This document shows positions 41,365 through 42,780 of a stretch of 42,780 nucleotides of DNA, piece by piece. The notes beneath the pieces were generated by a model. That model was not told the origin of the DNA and searched no databases. It saw nothing but the letters and a program-made list of their open reading frames with translations. Each line of letters begins with the position of its first letter. Within the stretch, counting starts at the first letter, position 1. The DNA is taken from contig NZ_JAMXLX010000016.1 in assembly GCF_024055605.1 (NCBI RefSeq), positions 1-42,780 on the forward strand, in the 5' to 3' direction. Made by a program: the position numbers and the translations under genes. The DNA is from Ciceribacter sichuanensis (GTDB taxonomy: Bacteria; Pseudomonadota; Alphaproteobacteria; Rhizobiales; Rhizobiaceae).

Positions 41365-42474
41365 CTAATCGCGCGACTTGAAGAGATGTCTGTACTGGCG
41401 AGGCTGACACCGGAGATACTGGTCGGCGGCATCTACGGTCTCGCCAAAATGTGCTGCGGCGTGCCAGGGCCAGCGGGGGTCGTAAAGGATGGCGCGCGCG
41501 ATTGCGATGCAATCGGCATCCCCCGTGCCGATGATTGCCTCGGCCTGTTCGAATTCGGTTATGAGACCGACCGCGATGACGGGGATTTTCACGGTTGCTT
41601 TCACGGCCCGTGCGAACGGGACCTGATAATTCGGTCCGACAGGAATGCTCTGGTCATGCGCAAGTCCGCCGCTCGAAACGTGGATGGCGCTACAATCGTG
41701 CGCTTCCAGTTCGGATGCGAAGGAGAGAGTGGACTCCAGATTCCAGCCGCCATCGACCCAATCGGTTGCCGATACCCGGACCGTTACCGGCCGATCGCCC
41801 GGAAACGCATCCCGGATGACATCGAAGACCTCCAGCGGAAATCTCATCCGGTTCTGCAGCGATCCGCCATATTCGTCCGTTCGGGTGTTGGAAAGCGGCG
41901 ACAGGAACTGGTGGAGCAGATAACCGTGAGCGGCATGGATCTGAATCGCCGAAAGGCCGAGCCGGGCGGCGCGGCGCGCGGCGCTCTTGAAGCTGTCCCG
42001 AAGCAAGGTCAGGTCGGAACGATCCAGGGCAGCCGGCGCATCGTAGCTGGAGCGAAACGGGACTTCGCTTGCACCGACCGTCTGCCACCCCAGAGGCTCG
42101 GTCGGCGCGATTTGCCCACCCCCCTTCCACGGGACCTGGCTGGAGGCCTTTCGTCCGGCATGACTGAGCTGGATCGCGATCGGCATGTCCGAGTAACGTC
42201 GTACGCTTTCCAGGGTTCTGGCCATCGCTGCTTCGGTCTCATCGGAGTAGAGCCCGACGTCGCCATAGGAAATTCGCCCTTCGGGCGAGACGGCGGTCGC
42301 CTCGATCGTGAGCAAGGCGGCACCGGAATTTGCGAGCATGCCCAGATGCATCAGGTGCCAATCGGTCATCTTTCCATCGTCCGCAGTATACTGGCACATA
42401 GGCGCGATCACGATGCGGTTTTTCAGCTCGAGATCGCCGACTTTCAGCGGGGAAAACAATCGGCTGTGTGTCAT
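41365..42474 (-). CDS. Old Yellow Enzyme family NADH:flavin oxidoreductase (YqjM class)
   Basis: A 369-residue FMN-dependent ene-reductase of TIM-barrel fold. The N-terminal KNRIVIAPMCQYTADDGKMT has the active-site Cys of the thermophilic-like/YqjM class. HAAHGYLLHQFLSPLSNTRT, then EYGGSLQNR, is the FMN/active-site signature. Family members reduce activated C=C bonds, nitro groups and nitrate esters with NAD(P)H. The start follows GGAG. It is convergent with the alpha/beta hydrolase gene. About 180 bp separate it from the IS6-type copy at the right edge. Confidence 0.92.
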   Translation of the reverse strand: MTHSRLFSPLKVGDLELKNRIVIAPMCQYTADDGKMTDWHLMHLGMLANSGAALLTIEATAVSPEGRISYGDVGLYSDETEAAMARTLESVRRYSDMPIAIQLSHAGRKASSQVPWKGGGQIAPTEPLGWQTVGASEVPFRSSYDAPAALDRSDLTLLRDSFKSAARRAARLGLSAIQIHAAHGYLLHQFLSPLSNTRTDEYGGSLQNRMRFPLEVFDVIRDAFPGDRPVTVRVSATDWVDGGWNLESTLSFASELEAHDCSAIHVSSGGLAHDQSIPVGPNYQVPFARAVKATVKIPVIAVGLITEFEQAEAIIGTGDADCIAIARAILYDPRWPWHAAAHFGETVDAADQYLRCQPRQYRHLFKSRD

Positions 42475-42653
42475 CTAAAGCTCCGCAGGTAGGTGTTGGC
42501 GCCGGATACTGTCAGTCTCATCTTAATGTCGCGTCGGTACCCGGACTTGTACAATACCCTTGTCAACGCATCGGCGTCCCTGTGCATCGCGATGATTTTG
42601 AGTCGAATTCTTCAACCGGGAGGCCGGATGCATGAAAGGCTGACACTTCAGGC

Positions 42654-42780
42654 GGAGGCGTCGCCTTAACCGGCTGGTGCGGATCGAGGCAATAGTCTAT
42701 CGGCATGACTAAAGATGCGTCCGCCCAATACAAACGCCACCGCTTTCCCGCCGCGATCATCGCGCACGCGGTATGGCTCT
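42654..42780 (+). mobile_element. Left end of an IS6-family element (cut by window end)
   Basis: GGAGGCGTCGCCTTAACC matches the terminal repeat of the element at 24836 in its core, GGCGTCGCCTTAA. A transposase start follows 34 bases after the repeat. The orientation is the same as the other two copies of this subfamily. Confidence 0.8.
42705..42780 (+). CDS. IS6-family transposase, N-terminal part (partial)
   Basis: The ATG at 42705 opens MTKDASAQYKRHRFPAAIIA, then HAVWL. This matches the N-terminus of the transposase at 24886 (RHRFPGEII, then HAVWLY) without its frameshift. The gene continues beyond the window, so catalytic residues cannot be checked. Confidence 0.8.
   Translation, partial: MTKDASAQYKRHRFPAAIIAHAVWL

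Noticed and set aside
1..42780. tRNA, rRNA, CRISPR arrays or a plasmid origin
   Set aside because: No cloverleaf, rRNA-like segment, spaced direct-repeat array or rep/par genes were seen on reading both strands.

Overview
The window looks like an accessory replicon or island of an alphaproteobacterium, most likely Hyphomicrobiales/Rhizobiaceae. This is inferred from high GC, rhizobial-style paralogues (FixJ-type regulators, XapX, DUF2188, a second RpoN), a plasmid-type ScpB remnant and many insertion sequences. No rRNA, tRNA or CRISPR array was recognised.

Region 1 (about 130-14500) is a catabolic unit for a small ketone. A sigma-54 activator of the AcxR/AcoR type (151-2145, minus) is divergent from a plus-strand operon coding a CobW-family GTPase, an RpoN (sigma-54) paralogue and both subunits of a 3-oxoacid CoA-transferase. 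Convergent to it is a five-gene minus-strand operon (14208 to 6452) coding two HyuA-type ATPase subunits, a small zinc-ribbon-like subunit, a HyuB-type subunit and a fifth subunit. The order and sizes match acetophenone carboxylase (Apc alpha-beta-gamma-delta-epsilon) better than three-subunit acetone carboxylase, but the regulator and CoA-transferase are those expected for acetone/acetoacetate metabolism. Both operons have almost identical, slightly non-canonical -24/-12 promoters, each about 85-106 bp from the same palindrome, so one circuit (activator, dedicated sigma factor, shared enhancer) can be read from the sequence.

Region 2 (14500-20550) is an IS scrapyard: a PAS-LuxR regulator cut by an IS3-family element, an MFS exporter, a ScpB fragment, and an IS6-family element carrying an IS1182-family insertion with a visible 4-bp target duplication.

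Region 3 (20640-24660) is a three-gene operon for a periplasmic molybdenum hydroxylase/aldehyde dehydrogenase: tri-haem cytochrome c, 2Fe-2S subunit and Tat-exported molybdopterin subunit.

Region 4 (24836 to the end) starts and ends with IS6-family copies of one subfamily. A third copy of that subfamily ends at the left edge of the window, and all three point the same way. Between the last two lies a stress/detoxification-like cargo: LysR plus MFS, AraC, a PAS histidine kinase, two single-domain receivers and a FixJ-type regulator, a second MFS, two metallo-beta-lactamase-fold hydrolases, XapX, two isochorismatase-like hydrolases, two haloperoxidase-like alpha/beta hydrolases (one lacking the nucleophile), DUF2188, an Old Yellow Enzyme, and a probable small RNA with C-rich loops. 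Substrates of this region cannot be told from sequence alone.
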